64,000 nt of DNA from Streptomyces sp. WAC08241 (GCA_007858575.1 CP042279.1:5272501-5336500), one strand, 5' to 3'. Numbered from the stretch's first letter, positions 16,655 through 27,887 are shown. The notes: generated by a model from the letters alone, not told the origin. Numbers and translations are program-made.

Positions 16655-18969
16655 TCAGCCGTTGCGCTTCCAGCGCGGCTTGTCGTCGCGGCGGCCGAAG
16701 GAGCCGCCGGCCGGGCCGGAGCCGCGGTGGTCGTCACGGCGGCCGTAGGGGCGGTCGCCGCCCGAGCGGAAGCCGCCGGCCGGGCGGTCGTCACGACGGT
16801 CGCGGTTGAACGGACGGTCGCTGCCGCGGTGGCCGCCGGAGGGCGGTCGTCACGGCGGTCGAAGGAACGGCCGCCGCGGTCGTCGCGGTTGAAGCCGCCC
16901 GAGGGACGGTCGTCACGGCGGAAGCCACCGGACGGACGGTCGTTGTCACGACGCTCGAAGGAACGGCCACCGCGGTCGTCACGGTTGAAACCGCCCGACG
17001 GACGGTCGTCACGACGGAAGCCACCGGACGGACGGTCGTTGTCACGACGGAAGCCGCCGCGGTCGTCGCGGTTGAAGCCGCCCGAGGGACGGTCGTCACG
17101 GCGGAAGCCACCGGACGGACGGTCGTTGTCACGACGCTCGAAGGAACGGCCGCCACGGTCGTCACGGTTGAAACCACCCGACGGACGGTCGTCACGACGG
17201 AAGCCACCCGAGGGGCGGTCGTTGTCACGGCGGAAGCCACCGGACGGACGGTCGTTGTCACGACGGAACCCGCCCCGGTCGCCACCGCGGTCGCGGCGCT
17301 CGAAGTTGCCCCGCTCGTCGCGGAAGGACGGGCGCTCCTCGCGGCGCTGCTGCTCCTCGGCCTTCGCGGCGCGCTCGGCCTCGACGGCCGCCGCCGCGAC
17401 CTCGGCCTCGGCGGCCTCGGTCACCTCGGCCACGGCCGCCTCCGGGTCCTCGCCGCGCTCGCGGGCGGCGCGGGCCACCAGGCGGTCGGCCTCCTCGCGG
17501 AGTTCGACGGCACGGCGCTGGAGGCGCTCGAGCTGCTTGGTGAGGTCGACGACCTCGCGCTCGGCCTGCTTGGCGGAGTTGTTCGCGGAGTCGGCCTGGA
17601 CCTCGGTCAGCGAACGGGCGCCGGTGATCTCGGCGACCTCCGGGTCGAAGGCGCCGGCCCCGCCGACGATGTGGCGCGAGGCGTCGACGCCCGCGTCCTC
17701 CATCAGGCGGAAGATCTGGCGGCGCTGGTGCGGCAGGGCCAGGGAGACCACGACGCCGGAGCGGCCGGCGCGGGCGGTGCGGCCCGAGCGGTGCAGGTAG
17801 TCCTTGTGGTCGCCGGCCGGGTCCACGTTCAGGACCAGGTCGATGCCGTCGACGTGGATGCCGCGGGCGGCGACGTCGGTCGCGACGAGCGCGTTGACGT
17901 AACCGTCCTTGAAGTCGGCCAGGGTCCGCGTACGGGCGCCCTGGGTCATGCCGCCGTGCAGCGCGTCGGCCTTCACGCCCGACTCGCGGAGCTGCTCGGC
18001 GATGCGGTCGGCACCGAGCTGGGTGCGGACGAAGATGATCGTGCGGCCCTTGCGGGCGGCGATCGCGGCGGTGACCGGGGCCTTGTCCTTCGGCTTCACG
18101 ACGAGGACGTGGTGGGTCATGGTCGTGACGGCGCCGGCGGACGGGTCGACCTCGTGCGTGACGGGGTTCACCAGGTACCGCTTGACCAGGCTGTCGATCT
18201 CGTTCTCCAGGGTGGCGGAGAAGAGGAGGCGCTGGCCGCCCTCGGGGATCTGGTCGAGCAGCTCGGTGACCTCGGGCATGAAGCCCAGGTCGGCCATCTG
18301 GTCGGCCTCGTCGAGGACCGCGATCTTCACGGCCTCCAGGGAGCAGGCGCCGCGGTTGATGATGTCGCGGAGACGGCCCGGGGTGGCGACGAGGATGTCG
18401 ACGCCGCGCTCCAGGGCGTAGATCTGGTTGCCCATGGACGTACCGCCGCAGACGACCTTCATCTTGAGGCCGAGCACGTCGCCGTAGGGCTGGAGGGCGT
18501 CCGCGACCCGCATCGCGAGCTCACGGGTCGGGGTGAGGATGACGCCGCGGGCTTCTTCTTGTCGGTGTGGCCGCCCGCCAGGGTGGCGAGGAGCGGCAGA
18601 CCGAAGGAGAGGGTCTTGCCGGAGCCGGTGCGGCCGCGGCCGAGGATGTCCTTGCCGGCCAGGGCGTCCGGGATGGTCGCCGCCTGGATCGGGAAGGGGT
18701 GGTCACGCCGTTCTGCGCGAGCTTGCGCACGACGCCTCCGGCAGACCGAGGTCCGCGAAGGTGATCGTGGGCTCGGCGGGCTCCTCGGACTCCTCGTCGA
18801 AGTCGTCGCCCTCGATCTCGTCGGCCAGGATCTCGGCCTCGGCGAGGGTGTCGGCCTCGACGAGCGCCTGGGCCTCGGCCTCGATCTCGACGGTCTCGGT
18901 GGCTTCTACGGCCTCGACGATCTCGTCGTTCTCGGGCATGACGGCGTGGTCAGAACTGAAAATGGACAT
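16655..18969 (-). CDS. DEAD-box ATP-dependent RNA helicase with long RGG/RDDR repeat tail
   Basis: About 770 residues. The acidic N-terminus (MSIFSSDHAVMPENDE) precedes a Q motif (about 18750), GRTGSGKTLSF (Walker A), TPTRELA, ATPGRLRD, VLDEADQMADLGF (DEAD), LFSATL, ATDVAARGIHV and HRSGRTARAG. A coiled-coil-prone region (QAEREVVDLTKQLERLQRRA) links to a roughly 200-residue tail of repeats such as RDDRPSGGFNRDDRGG and RRDNDRPSGGFRR, encoded by direct DNA repeats at about 16700-17280, and ends RWKRNG. It unwinds RNA duplexes; Streptomyces homologues of the RhlE/CsdA type act in RNA turnover and cold adaptation. Frameshifts occur near 18735, 18550 and 16850. Confidence 0.92.
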
Positions 18970-19166
18970 GCGAAATGCGAAACCTTCCGGAGTCTCGGCA
19001 CGCGCCCGTCAACTCCGTGTTTTCGCAAATCGACCGCCTCGATGCGGTCCAGCCACGGCTAGGAGAGTACGCGCCACACGGCGCTCTTCTGTGTCGGCGC
19101 CGGGCAATGGGATCAAACGATCTACCACCATACGCACCCTCCCCACCCATGGCAAATCGGACTCCC

Positions 19167-19874
19167 TCACACCGGTCCCACCTGCGGAGACGCCACCGGT
19201 TCCGAGGGCACGTCCGCGCTCTCCCTCCGCTCCCGCGGCCCGCACGGCGCCCATCTGGACGTCGGGGCCGGACGCCGGCGGATCGGTGGGGTCCGAGGTC
19301 GGCTCGGGCGTCGGCTCCGGGGTCGGAACGGGCGGCTCCGGCGTGGGCTCGACGGGCGGCTGCGTCGGCTCCGGAGTGGGCGTGCCCCGTCGCCGCCCGG
19401 TCCTCCGGTCCCGCCACCGCCGCTGCCGCCGCCGTTCCCGCCGTCGCCCGTGCTCCCGCCCCCGCTTCCGCCGTTCCCGCCACCGGCGCCGCCCGCGCCG
19501 CCGCTCGGTTCCTGGTGGCCGCCGCCGGTCGGCTGCGGCTTCGCCGTGCCCGCGGAAGGACCGACGCCCGACACGACCGGGCCCTCCGTGGCCGCGCGCT
19601 GCCGGACGGCGAGCCGCTCGGCACGGGGGTCTCTTGCCCGACCCGGTCACGTCCGGCCCGTCCCCGTCCGGCCGGCCGTTCCAGGAGCCGCCGCCCCCGT
19701 CCGGGAGCCCCGTGCCGCCTTCGGACTCGGCCGCCACGCCCCGCTTCCCCCGGACGCGCCGGGCCCGGGCTTCGCCCCGTCGTCGCTCACACTCATACAG
19801 CCGCTCAGGCCGGCGCAGGCTACGACGGTCAGCGCGGTGGCGACCCATCTCACCGGGGTGGGCAAATGGCGCAC
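19167..19874 (-). CDS. Gly/Pro-rich lipoprotein, unknown function
   Basis: Starts at GTG 19874 with GGAGGTG upstream. A signal peptide VRWVATALTVVACAGLSGC gives a lipobox LSGC, so it is likely anchored outside the membrane. The rest is low-complexity: GGAGGAGGGNGGSGGGSTG followed by PTPEPTQPPVEPTPEPP. Frameshifts make the C-terminus uncertain; my preferred end is PSEPVASPQVGPV at 19167. No enzyme domain is visible. Confidence 0.5.
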
Positions 19875-20043
19875 GGGGGCACCTCCAGGACACAACGGGC
19901 AGGAACGGAACGCGTCGCACTGCCCAACTCCCCCGGCCCCACAAGGACACGGGCCCCCGCACGAGGGAAACGGAACCCACGCCCCCGCCCGGCCCGCAGC
20001 GCTTTCCGGCCACGGTCGCCAGCCGCACCCTCACTCGCCGATC

Positions 20044-20144
20044 CGGCGACCCACTGACCCGCCGACCCGCTGACCCGCCGACCCGGCGGCCCACTGACCG
20101 ACCCGGCGCCCTCGTGACCCCGCGACCCCGCGACCCCGCGACCG
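20044..20144. repeat. simple GACCCGC/CGACCCC tandem repeats
   Basis: Runs of GACCCGCC, GACCCGCT and CGACCCCG repeat many times between the lipoprotein and metallopeptidase genes. Units are 7-9 bases and imperfect. Confidence 0.6.
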
Positions 20145-20494
20145 TCAGCCGTACCCCAGCGCGTGCAGCCGTTCGTCGTCGATGCCGAAGTGGTGGGCGA
20201 TCTCGTGCACCACCGTGATCTCGGTCTCCGCGACCACGTCCTCGCGCGACTCGCACATCCGCAGCGTCGGCCCCCGGTAGATCGTGATCCGGTCCGGGAG
20301 GACCCCGGCGTACCACTCGCCCCGCTCGGTCAGCGGCGTCCCTCGTAGAGCCCGAGCAACTCGGGATCGTCGGAGGGCGGCTCGTCCTCCACGAACACGG
20401 CGACGTTGTCCATCAGCCGCGTCAGCTCCGGCGGGATCCGGTCCAGGGCTTCGGCGACGAGCTCCTCGAACTCCTCGCGCGTCATCTCCAGCAC
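20145..20494 (-). CDS. minimal zinc metallopeptidase family protein
   Basis: About 116 residues with one frameshift near 20340. GTG at 20494 is preceded by GGGGAG. It begins LEMTREEFEELVAEALDRIP and carries VVHEIAHHFGIDDERL near the end, an HExxH zinc site with a downstream Asp/Glu as in the minimal zincin family. It ends HALGYG. The family is widespread in actinobacteria and its substrate is unknown. It lies just before the tRNA-Glu/Asp/Phe cluster on the other strand. Confidence 0.85.
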
Positions 20495-20598
20495 GCGCCC
20501 ATTCTCCCCGGGTGGAAACCGTTTTGGCGATAGCGGCCGGCATCCCATATGCTTCTCACGTCCCCGACGCGCTGACGAAGCGCTCAGGTGAGCCCCTA

Positions 20599-20671
20599 GC
20601 CCTCATCGTCTAGTGGCCCAGGACGCCGCCCTTTCAAGGCGGTAGCACGGGTTCGAATCCCGTTGGGGGCA
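20599..20671 (+). tRNA. tRNA-Glu(TTC)
   Basis: Anticodon stem-loop CCGCC-CTTTCAA-GGCGG (TTC), T arm GGGTTCGAATCCC, acceptor GCCCTCA/TGGGGGC with one G-U pair. First of a three-tRNA cluster. Confidence 0.93.
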
Positions 20672-20711
20672 CGTTTCAAACGTGTGCGAGACTTGTCTCG
20701 CCACCACACGA

Positions 20712-20785
20712 GGTCCTGTGGAGCAGTTGGTTAGCTCGCCACCCTGTCAAGGTGGAGGTCGCGGGTTCAAGTCCCGTCAGGATCG
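20712..20785 (+). tRNA. tRNA-Asp(GTC), copy 1
   Basis: Anticodon loop CCACC-CTGTCAA-GGTGG (GTC), T arm GCGGGTTCAAGTCCCGT, acceptor GGTCCTG/CAGGATC. Identical in sequence to the copy at 27472. Confidence 0.95.
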
Positions 20786-20807
20786 CCGAGACCGGAAACG
20801 GTCTCGT

Positions 20808-20881
20808 GGCTGGGTAGCTCAGTTGGTACGAGCGATCGCCTGAAAAGCGATAGGTCGCCGGTTCGACCCCGGCCCCAGCCA
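20808..20881 (+). tRNA. tRNA-Phe(GAA)
   Basis: Anticodon loop TCGC-CTGAAAA-GCGA (GAA), T arm CGCCGGTTCGACCCCGG, acceptor GGCTGGG/CCCAGCC. Confidence 0.95.
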
Positions 20882-20888
20882 CAGACAG

Positions 20889-20916
20889 AAGGCCCCGTTC
20901 GAAAGAACGGGGCCTT
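20889..20916. terminator. terminator after tRNA cluster
   Basis: AAGGCCCCGTTC-GAAA-GAACGGGGCCTT, a perfect 12-bp stem with GAAA loop. It is followed at 20930-20980 by four to five tandem copies of GGACACCCG(G). Confidence 0.85.
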
Positions 20917-21051
20917 CGCCGTGTCCGAAGGGGACACCCGGGACACCCGGGACACCCGGGACATCCTGGACACCCGGGGAGCCCGGGGGCGCCCGGGGAG
21001 CCCGAAGAAGCGGCGGTACGGGGAAGGGGCCCGCGTCCTCCCCCGCCCCCG

Positions 21052-21894
21052 TCACGCCTCCTCGCGCTCCTCCGTACGGCTCCCCCGCCGGCCCCGCACC
21101 GCGAGCACCGCCGCCACCACGGCCACGACCGCGACGAGCAGCGCCCAGTCCGGCACCGCCCGGCCCAGGGAGGCCACCCGCTCCTCCACGGCGAACGAGT
21201 CGTCCACCGACAACAGGCCCGGCAGCGCGGTCGTCCCGTCGAAGACCAGGAACAACGTGCCCAGGGCGACGAAGAAGAGGCCCGAGAGCACCGAGGTCGA
21301 GTGCAGCGTGAGCCGGCCGACCCGCAGGGGCCGCCCGCGCAGCCAGCGCCGCCGCCCCAGGTCGTACCGCTCCCAGAGCAGCGCCAGGACGAACAGCGGC
21401 ACCGCCATCCCGAGCGCGTACACCGCGAGGAGCAGGCCCCCGTACGCCGGGCTGCCGCTCAGCGCCGCCACCGTCAGGACGCTGCCGAGGATCGGGCCCG
21501 CGCAGAAGCCCGCGAGGCCGTAGACCAGGCCGAGGGCGTAGACGGAGAGCGCCGAGGTGGGCCGGATGCGGCCGCTCGCCTCCGCGATCCGGCGGGAGGC
21601 GAAGCCCAGGCCGAGGATCTGGAGGACGCCGAGCCCGACGATCAGCCAGCCGCCGACCGTGACGAGCAGGTCCCGGTGACCGTAGAAGAACCGGCCCGCG
21701 AAGGAGCCGGCCGCGCCGAGCGGGACGAGGGTGGTCGCCAGGCCCGCGTAGAGGACGCCGGTCCTGGCGACCAGCTTCGCGCGCGTGTCGATGGAATACG
21801 CGAAGAAGGCCGGCAGGAGCAGGGCGCTGCACGGGCTGAGCAGGGCGAGCAGTCCGCCGAGGAAGGCGGCGAAGTAGCCGATGCCGGAGGTCAC
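21052..21894 (-). CDS. ccdA: CcdA/DsbD-family membrane thiol-redox transporter
   Basis: 280 residues, six or more hydrophobic segments. Two conserved cysteines lie in LLSPCSALLLPAFF and GLAGFCAGPILGS, the pair that shuttles electrons from thioredoxin across the membrane in CcdA proteins. A basic cytoplasmic tail ends EEREEA. The GTG start overlaps the stop of the upstream DsbA-like gene (GTGA), so the two are coupled and likely form one reductive or oxidative thiol pathway on the outer face of the membrane, for example cytochrome c maturation or folding of secreted proteins. Confidence 0.88.
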   Translation of the reverse strand: MTSGIGYFAAFLGGLLALLSPCSALLLPAFFAYSIDTRAKLVARTGVLYAGLATTLVPLGAAGSFAGRFFYGHRDLLVTVGGWLIVGLGVLQILGLGFASRRIAEASGRIRPTSALSVYALGLVYGLAGFCAGPILGSVLTVAALSGSPAYGGLLLAVYALGMAVPLFVLALLWERYDLGRRRWLRGRPLRVGRLTLHSTSVLSGLFFVALGTLFLVFDGTTALPGLLSVDDSFAVEERVASLGRAVPDWALLVAVVAVVAAVLAVRGRRGSRTEEREEA

Positions 21895-22839
21895 CGTCCG
21901 GCCCCGGAACCGGCCTCGGACTCGGCCCTGAGCCGGGCTCGGCCTCGGCCCCGGAACCGGCCTCGGCCCCTGCCCCAGAGCCAGACCCGGCCCCGGAACC
22001 CGACCCGGACCCGGACCCGGCCCCGGACCCGGAAGGCTTCACCGGCTTCTTCGCGCCCTTCGCCGTCCTCGCCGCCGCCTCGATCGCCTCCGTGAAGGTC
22101 TCAGGGCTGCGCGCCCGCGATCGGGCGCCCGTTGACGAGGAAGGACGGGGTGGAGGTGGCGCCGAGCGCGTACCCCTGCTCCTGGTCCTCGGCGACGGCC
22201 GCGCGGGCCGCCGCCCCTCCGTGTCCTTCGCGAACCGGGCCGCGTCGGGGACGCCCGCCTCCTGCGCGAGGGCGGCGAGCCGGTCCTTCCCGAAGCCCTT
22301 CTCCTTGGCGCCCTCCGCGTAGGCGGCCCTGTGGAACTCCCAGAACCGGCCCTGCCGCCCGGCCGCCCAGGAGGCGCGGGCGACGGCCTCGGACTCCTCG
22401 CCGAAGATCGGGAAGTTCCGCCACTCGATGCGCAGGGTCCCGTTCTTCACGTACTTCTCCACCAGGACCGGCTCGGTGTCCCGGGCGAACTTCCCGCAGT
22501 AACCGCACTTGAAGTCGGCGTACTCGATGAGCACCACGGGCGCGTCGGCCCGGCCCAGGGCGAGCCCGTCGGAGGCGTCGCGGCGGGCGTACGCCTCCAG
22601 CTCGGGGTAGACGCCGGCGGCCGGGTCGGCGGAGACCTCCGCGACGGCGGACGAACCGGAGGCGCCGGGGACGCGGGCTTGGTGGCGGTGTACGAGACGA
22701 CGCCGAGCAGCGCGGCGGCGACCGCCACCCCGGCGACGATCACGACCGGCTTGACCTTGGAAGAGGCCCTGGAAGAGGCCCTGGAAGAAGCCTTGGGAGA
22801 GGCCTTGGGAGAGGCCTTGGGAGAGGTGGATGCGGACAT
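21891..22839 (-). CDS. membrane-anchored DsbA-like thioredoxin-fold protein
   Basis: About 315 residues with four frameshifts. A Ser/Lys-rich N-terminus (SPKASPKASSRASSRASS, encoded by 12-base DNA repeats at 22756-22828) precedes a membrane anchor VVIVAGVAVAAALLGVVSY. The DsbA core shows VVLIEYADFKCGYCGKFA with the CGYC redox site, RNFPIFGEESEAVARASWAA and the cis-Pro region ATSTPSFLVNGRPI. The C-terminus is a Gly/Ser/Ala repeat (GSGAGSGSGSG). It probably oxidises or isomerises thiols of exported proteins, with CcdA as electron partner downstream. Confidence 0.85.
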
Positions 22840-22903
22840 GCGGAAGCGCTCCTGGAACAGGCTGGAACAGAAGGAAGGAGGACGGCGGAAGGCAGCCGTC
22901 CGT

Positions 22904-23278
22904 CTACACCCTCAGGACCGACAGCTCCACCGGCGACGGCGGTGCGAGGTCGGCGGCTCCCGCCCCGGCGCCACCGGCCGGGTGCCGGCCGCGACCACGG
23001 CCCGCGCCCCGCCCGGCACCCGGTCGGCGGCGAGCGCGGGCAGCAGCTCCGCGAAGCCGTGCGCGCGGCGGTACGACGGGACTGTCGGCCCCGCCTCGGC
23101 GGGACGGCCCGGATCGCAGCCGGGCACGGCGGCCCCGGGAGCGGACACCACGGACACCGCAGGACCGGCGGAAGCGACAGGAGCGGCGGCCCGCTCCCCT
23201 GGACCCCCACACCAGCAGCCCCAGCACCACTCCCAGGACCGCGGCGAACGCCGCCGGCGCGCGGGTGGTGCAGAACAT
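22904..23278 (-). CDS. small exported or membrane-anchored protein, unknown
   Basis: About 125 residues after two or three frameshifts. It begins MFCTTRAPAAFAAVLGVVLG, a likely signal or anchor helix, and ends PSPVELSVLRV. The middle is Gly/Ala/Arg-rich with YRRAHGFAELLPALAADRVP. No family recognised. It lies upstream of, and in the same direction as, the DsbA-CcdA pair and divergent from hrpA. Confidence 0.4.
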   Translation of the reverse strand: MFCTTRAPAAFAAVLGVVLGLLVWGSRGAGRRSCRFRRSCGVRGVRSRGRRARLRSGPSRRGGADSPVVPPRARLRGAAARARRRPGAGRGAGRGRGRHPAGGAGAGAADLAPPSPVELSVLRV

Positions 23279-23429
23279 GCGAAACCTCTCCGGTCCGGTC
23301 GACGTGCCCGAAATAGTACGCACTCCGCCCTCGCACGCGGCCGCGCCCCGTCCCTCCACGAGGCCGCTCCCCGCCCCTCCGTAAATCGGTTCGCCGCTTC
23401 TCGTCCGCAGGTGCGATCCTGGATTCCGT

Positions 23430-26400
23430 ATGTCTACTTCCTTCGCCGCCCTCCAGTCCGTCCTGGCCGGGGTCTCGCTGCGGGACTCCCACCGGCTCGG
23501 CCGCCGTCTCGAAGGCGCCCGCCGCATCCGCAAGCCCGAGGCCCGCGCGGCCGTCCTGGACGAGATCGCCGCAGAGGCGGCCAAGGCCAAGGAACGCGTC
23601 GACGCGCGCGCCACGCGCGTGCCCGCCGTCACGTACCCCGAACAGCTCCCCGTCTCGCAGAAGAAGGACGAGATCCTGAGGCGATACGCGACCACCAGGT
23701 CGTGATCGTCGCCGGTGAGACGGGCTCTGGAAGACCACCCAGATCCCGAAGATCTGTCTGGAGCTGGGCCGGGGCGTCCGGGGCATGATCGGGCACACCC
23801 AGCCCCGCCGGATCGCCGCCCGCACGGTCGCCGAGCGGGTCGCCGAGGAGCTGAGGACCCCGCTGGGCGAGGCCGTCGGCTGGAAGGTCCGGTTCACCGA
23901 CCAGGTGAACCCCGAGGCGACCTTCGTGAAGCTGATGACGGACGGCATCCTGCTCGCCGAGATCCAGACGGACCGCGAGCTGCGCGCGTACGACACGATC
24001 ATCATCGACGAGGCCCACGAGCGGTCCCTCAACATCGACTTCCTGCTCGGCTACCTGGCCCAGCTCCTGCCCAAGCGCCCCGACCTCAAGGTCGTGATCA
24101 CCTCCGCGACCATCGACCCGGAGCGCTTCTCCCGTCACTTCGGGGACGCCCCGATCGTCGAGGTCAGCGGGCGCACGTATCCCGTCGAGGTCCGCTACCG
24201 CCCCTCCTCGAAGAGGACTCCGAGGAGTCCGACCGCGACCAGATCACCGCGATCTGCGACGCCGTCGACGAACTCCAGGGCGAGGGTCCGGGCGACATCC
24301 TGGTCTTCCTCTCCGGCGAGCGGGAGATCCGCGACACGGCGGACGCCCTCCTCAAGCGGAAGCTGCGCAACACCGAGGTCCTCCCCTCTACGCGCGCCTG
24401 TCGCACGCCGAGCAGCACCGCGTCTTCCAGGCCCACTCCGGCCGCCGGATCGTCCTCGCCACCAACGTCGCCGAGACGTCCCTGACCGTCCCCGGCATCA
24501 AGTACGTGATCGACCCGGGGACCGCCCGCATCTCGCGCTACTCGCACCGGACCAAGGTGCAGCGGCTGCCGATCGAGCCCGTCAGCCAGGCCAGCGCCAA
24601 CCAGCGCAAGGGCCGCTGCGGCCGTACGTCCGACGGCATCTGCGTCCGGCTGTACTCGGAGGACGACTTCCTGTCCCGTCCCGAGTTCACGGACGCCGAG
24701 ATCCTCCGTACGAACCTGGCCTCCGTCATCCTCCAGATGACCGCCGCCGGGCTCGGCGACATCGAGAAGTTCCCTTCATCGACCCGCCGGACCACCGCAA
24801 CATCCGGGACGGCGTGCAGCTCCTCCAGGAGCTGGGCGCGATCGACCCGGCCGAGAAGGACCCGAAGAAGCGGCTCACCCAGCAGGGCCGGAAGCTGTCC
24901 CAGTTGCCCGTGGACCCCCGGCTCGCCCGGATGGTCCTGGAGGCGGACCGGAACGGCTGCGTCCGCGAGGTCATGGTGATCGCGGCGGCGCTCTCCATCC
25001 AGGACCCGCGCGAGCGGCCGGCGGAGAAGCAGGCGCAGGCCGACCAGCAGCACGCCCGGTTCAAGGACGAGACGAGCGACTTCCTCGCGTACCTGAACCT
25101 GTGGCGGTACGTCCGCGAGCAGCAGAAGGAGCGGGGCTCCAGCTCCTTCCGCCGCATGTGCAAGCAGGAGTACCTGAACTTCCTGCGGATCCGCGAGTGG
25201 CAGGACATCTACGCCCAGTTGCGGACGGTCGCGAAGCAGATGGGGATCCAGCCCAACGAGGAGGACGCGCCGGAGCAGTCCGTGCACGTGTCCCTCCTGG
25301 CGGGCCTGCTGTCCCACATCGGCCTGAAGGACGTGAAGGACGGGGCGAAGAACGACTACCTCGGCGCCCGCAGCGCCAAGTTCGCGATCTTCCCCGGCTC
25401 CGCGCTCTTCAAGAAGCCCCCGCGCTTCGTCATGTCCGCCGAGCTGGTGGAGACCTCGCGCCTCTGGGCCCGGGTGAACGCCCGGATCGAGCCCGAGTGG
25501 ATCGAGCCGCTCGCCCAGCACCTGGTGAAGAAGACGTACAGCGAACCGCACTGGGAGAAGGACCAGGCGGCCGTGATGGCGTTCGAGAAGGTGACGCTGT
25601 ACGGCGTCCCGATCGTCACCGACCGGAAGGTGAACTACGGGCGGATCGACCCGGAGGTCTCCCGGGACCTGTTCATCCGGAACGCGCTCGTCGAGGGCGA
25701 CTGGCGCACCCACCACAAGTTCTTCGCCGACAACCGCAAGCTGCTCACCGAGGTCGAGGAGCTGGAGCACCGGGCCCGGCGCCGGGACATCCTCGTCGAC
25801 GACGAGACGCTCTTCGACTTCTACGACAAGCGCGTCCCCGAGCACGTCGTCTCCGGCGCCCACTTCGACTCCTGGTGGAAGCACAAGCGCCGCGAGGAGC
25901 CGGAGTTCCTCGACTTCGAGCGCGAGATGCTCATCAACGAGAAGGCGGGGCGGTCACTAAGGACGACTACCCGGACTCGTGGCGGCAGGGCCCGCTCAAG
26001 TTCCGGGTGACGTACCAGTTCGAGCCGGGCGCGGACGCGGACGGCGTGACCGTCCACATACCCCTCCAGGTGCTCAACCAGGTGACGGACGAGGGCTTCG
26101 AGTGGCAGATCCCGGGTCTGCGGACGGAGGTCGTCACGGAGCTGATCCGCTCCCTGCCGAAGCCGATCCGCCGCCACTACGTCCCGGCGCCCAACTTCGC
26201 GACCCGCTTCCTCGACTCGGTCGTGCCCGTGCAGGAGCCGCTGGCGACGGCGCTGGCGCGCGAACTCCAGCGGATGGTCGGCGTCCCGCTGACGGCCGAG
26301 GACTTCGACTGGGCGAAGGTGCCCGAGCACCTCAAGGTGACGTTCCGGATCGTCGACGAGCGGCGCCGGAAGCTGGCCGAGGCCAAGGACCTGGAGACGC

Positions 26401-27362
26401 TGCGGCTCACGCTGCGTCCCAAGGCCCGCCAGGCGCTTCTCCAAGGCCGCCGCGGCGGCCACGGGCGGCCCCGACGGCTCCGGGCCCTCCCTGGAGCGCT
26501 CGGGGCTCAAGGACTGGACGATCGGCACGCTGACGAAGGTCTTCGAGACCCGTCGGGCCGGCCAGCCGGTCAAGGCGTACCCGGCGCTCGTCGACGAGGG
26601 CGACACCGTGGCCGTGCGGCTCTTCGACACGGAGGCCGAGCAGGCGCTCGCGATGTGGCGGGGCACCCGGAAGCTGATCATGCTGAACATCCCGGTGAAT
26701 CCGGCGAAGTTCGCCTCGGACAAGCTGACCAACCAGCAGAAGCTGGCCCTGTCCTCGAACCCGCACGGCTCGATCCAGGCCCTCTTCGACGACTGCGCGA
26801 CCGCCGCCGCCGACAAGCTGATCGCGGACCACGGCGGCCCGGCCTGGGACGAGGAGTCCTTCCGGAAGCTGTACGACAAGGTCCGCGCGGACCTGGTGGA
26901 CACGACGGTGCGGACGGTGGGCCAGGTCCAGCAGATCCTGGCGGCCTGGCAGGCCTGCGAGCGGCGCCTGAAGGCCACCAGCAGCCCGGCGCTCCTCCCG
27001 AACCTCCAGGACGTGCGGGCGCAGCTCGACCGGCTCGTACCGGCCGGCTTCGTCACCCGTACGGGGCTGAAGCGGCTCCCGGACCTGATGCGCTATCTGG
27101 TGGCGGTGGACCGGCGGCTCCAGCAGATGCCCACCGGGGTCCAGCGGGACACCACCCGGATGGAGAAGGTCCGGGAGATGCAGGACGAGTACGCCTGGCT
27201 GCTCGAACAGCTCCCCAGGGGCGGCCGGTGCCGTCCGAGGTCACCGACATCCGCTGGATGATCGAGGAGCTGCGGGTGAGCTACTTCGCGCACGCCCTGG
27301 GAACGGCGTACCCGGTCTCGGACAAGCGGATCGTGAAGGCGATCGACGCGATGGTCCCGTAG
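23430..27362 (+). CDS. hrpA: ATP-dependent RNA helicase HrpA (DEAH-box)
   Basis: About 1310 residues, the normal HrpA length, spread over several frames (breaks near 23680, 23730, 24210, 24390, 24770, 25955, 26440 and 27225). Motifs: VVIVAGETGSGKTTQIPK, GHTQPRRIAARTVAERVA, IIIDEAHERSLNIDFLLGYL (DEAH), VVITSATIDPERFSRHF, LVFLSGEREIRDTA, LATNVAETSLTVPGIKYVID and QRKGRCGR. The C-terminal DUF3418-type region ends VKAIDAMVP. It remodels RNA; in E. coli HrpA rescues stalled ribosomes. It is divergent from the thiol-redox cluster and is followed by a tRNA-Asp. Confidence 0.93.
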
Positions 27363-27471
27363 CCGGACCTGCGCGGACCGGTAGCCGGGTCCTCGCCGTC
27401 GGTGAGTTCGACCGGACCCGCTGACCTGCTGTACAGTCTCTCGCAGCCGCTTGAAGAAGGGCTGCGAGCAA

Positions 27472-27545
27472 GGTCCTGTGGAGCAGTTGGTTAGCTCGCC
27501 ACCCTGTCAAGGTGGAGGTCGCGGGTTCAAGTCCCGTCAGGATCG
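27472..27545 (+). tRNA. tRNA-Asp(GTC), copy 2
   Basis: Same 74 bases as the copy at 20712. An inverted repeat CTCGCAGCC/GGCTGCGAG (27440-27468) lies just upstream. Confidence 0.95.
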
Positions 27546-27554
27546 CTCGAGTCG

Positions 27555-27583
27555 AAGGCCCGCATCGTGAGATGCGGGCCTTC
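27555..27583 (+). terminator. terminator of tRNA-Asp copy 2
   Basis: AAGGCCCGCATC-GTGA-GATGCGGGCCTT, a perfect 12-bp stem. Confidence 0.85.
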
Positions 27584-27671
27584 GTTGCGTTCCCGTGTCT
27601 TGACGGGGCCCCGCGTCCGCCGGTACTCCGGTCTTCAGGGAATCGGGGGCCCCGACTGGAGGTGGTCGCGC

Positions 27672-27887
27672 ATGGCCGCGGCGTCCGCAGCACGGCACGA
27701 CACACGAGCACTGCTGCGCGCCCATCTGGCGGCCGCGTCGCGGTACGGGCACCTCACGCGCCACTGCGTGGTCTGCCACCGGCTGCTGAGGCTCGCCATG
27801 GAGGTGCCGGAAGCGCCGGAGCCCCCAGAGACCCCGGAGGCCCCGGAAGCCTCCGCGGCGGAGGACGAAGGTCCCGTCGACCCGTGA
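27672..27887 (+). CDS. small conserved Streptomyces protein with CxxC (DUF6274-like)
   Basis: 71 residues. The N-terminal half, SAARHDTRALLRAHLAAA then YGHLTRHCVVCHRLLRLAM, carries one C-x-x-C. The rest is an acidic Pro/Glu tail (EPPETPEAPEASAAEDEG). I associate the N-terminal pattern with a small Streptomyces-only family near bldC, from memory. The role is unknown; one CxxC could bind metal as a dimer. Confidence 0.65.
   Translation: MAAASAARHDTRALLRAHLAAASRYGHLTRHCVVCHRLLRLAMEVPEAPEPPETPEAPEASAAEDEGPVDP

Noticed and set aside
17671..19062. Long plus-strand frames opposite the DEAD-box helicase
   Set aside because: Mirror frames of a strongly conserved minus-strand gene; no motifs.
20712..27545. 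Mobile element between the two identical tRNA-Asp genes
   Set aside because: The enclosed genes (CcdA, DsbA-like, HrpA) are core chromosomal genes and no integrase or transfer gene is present; duplicate tRNA genes are common.
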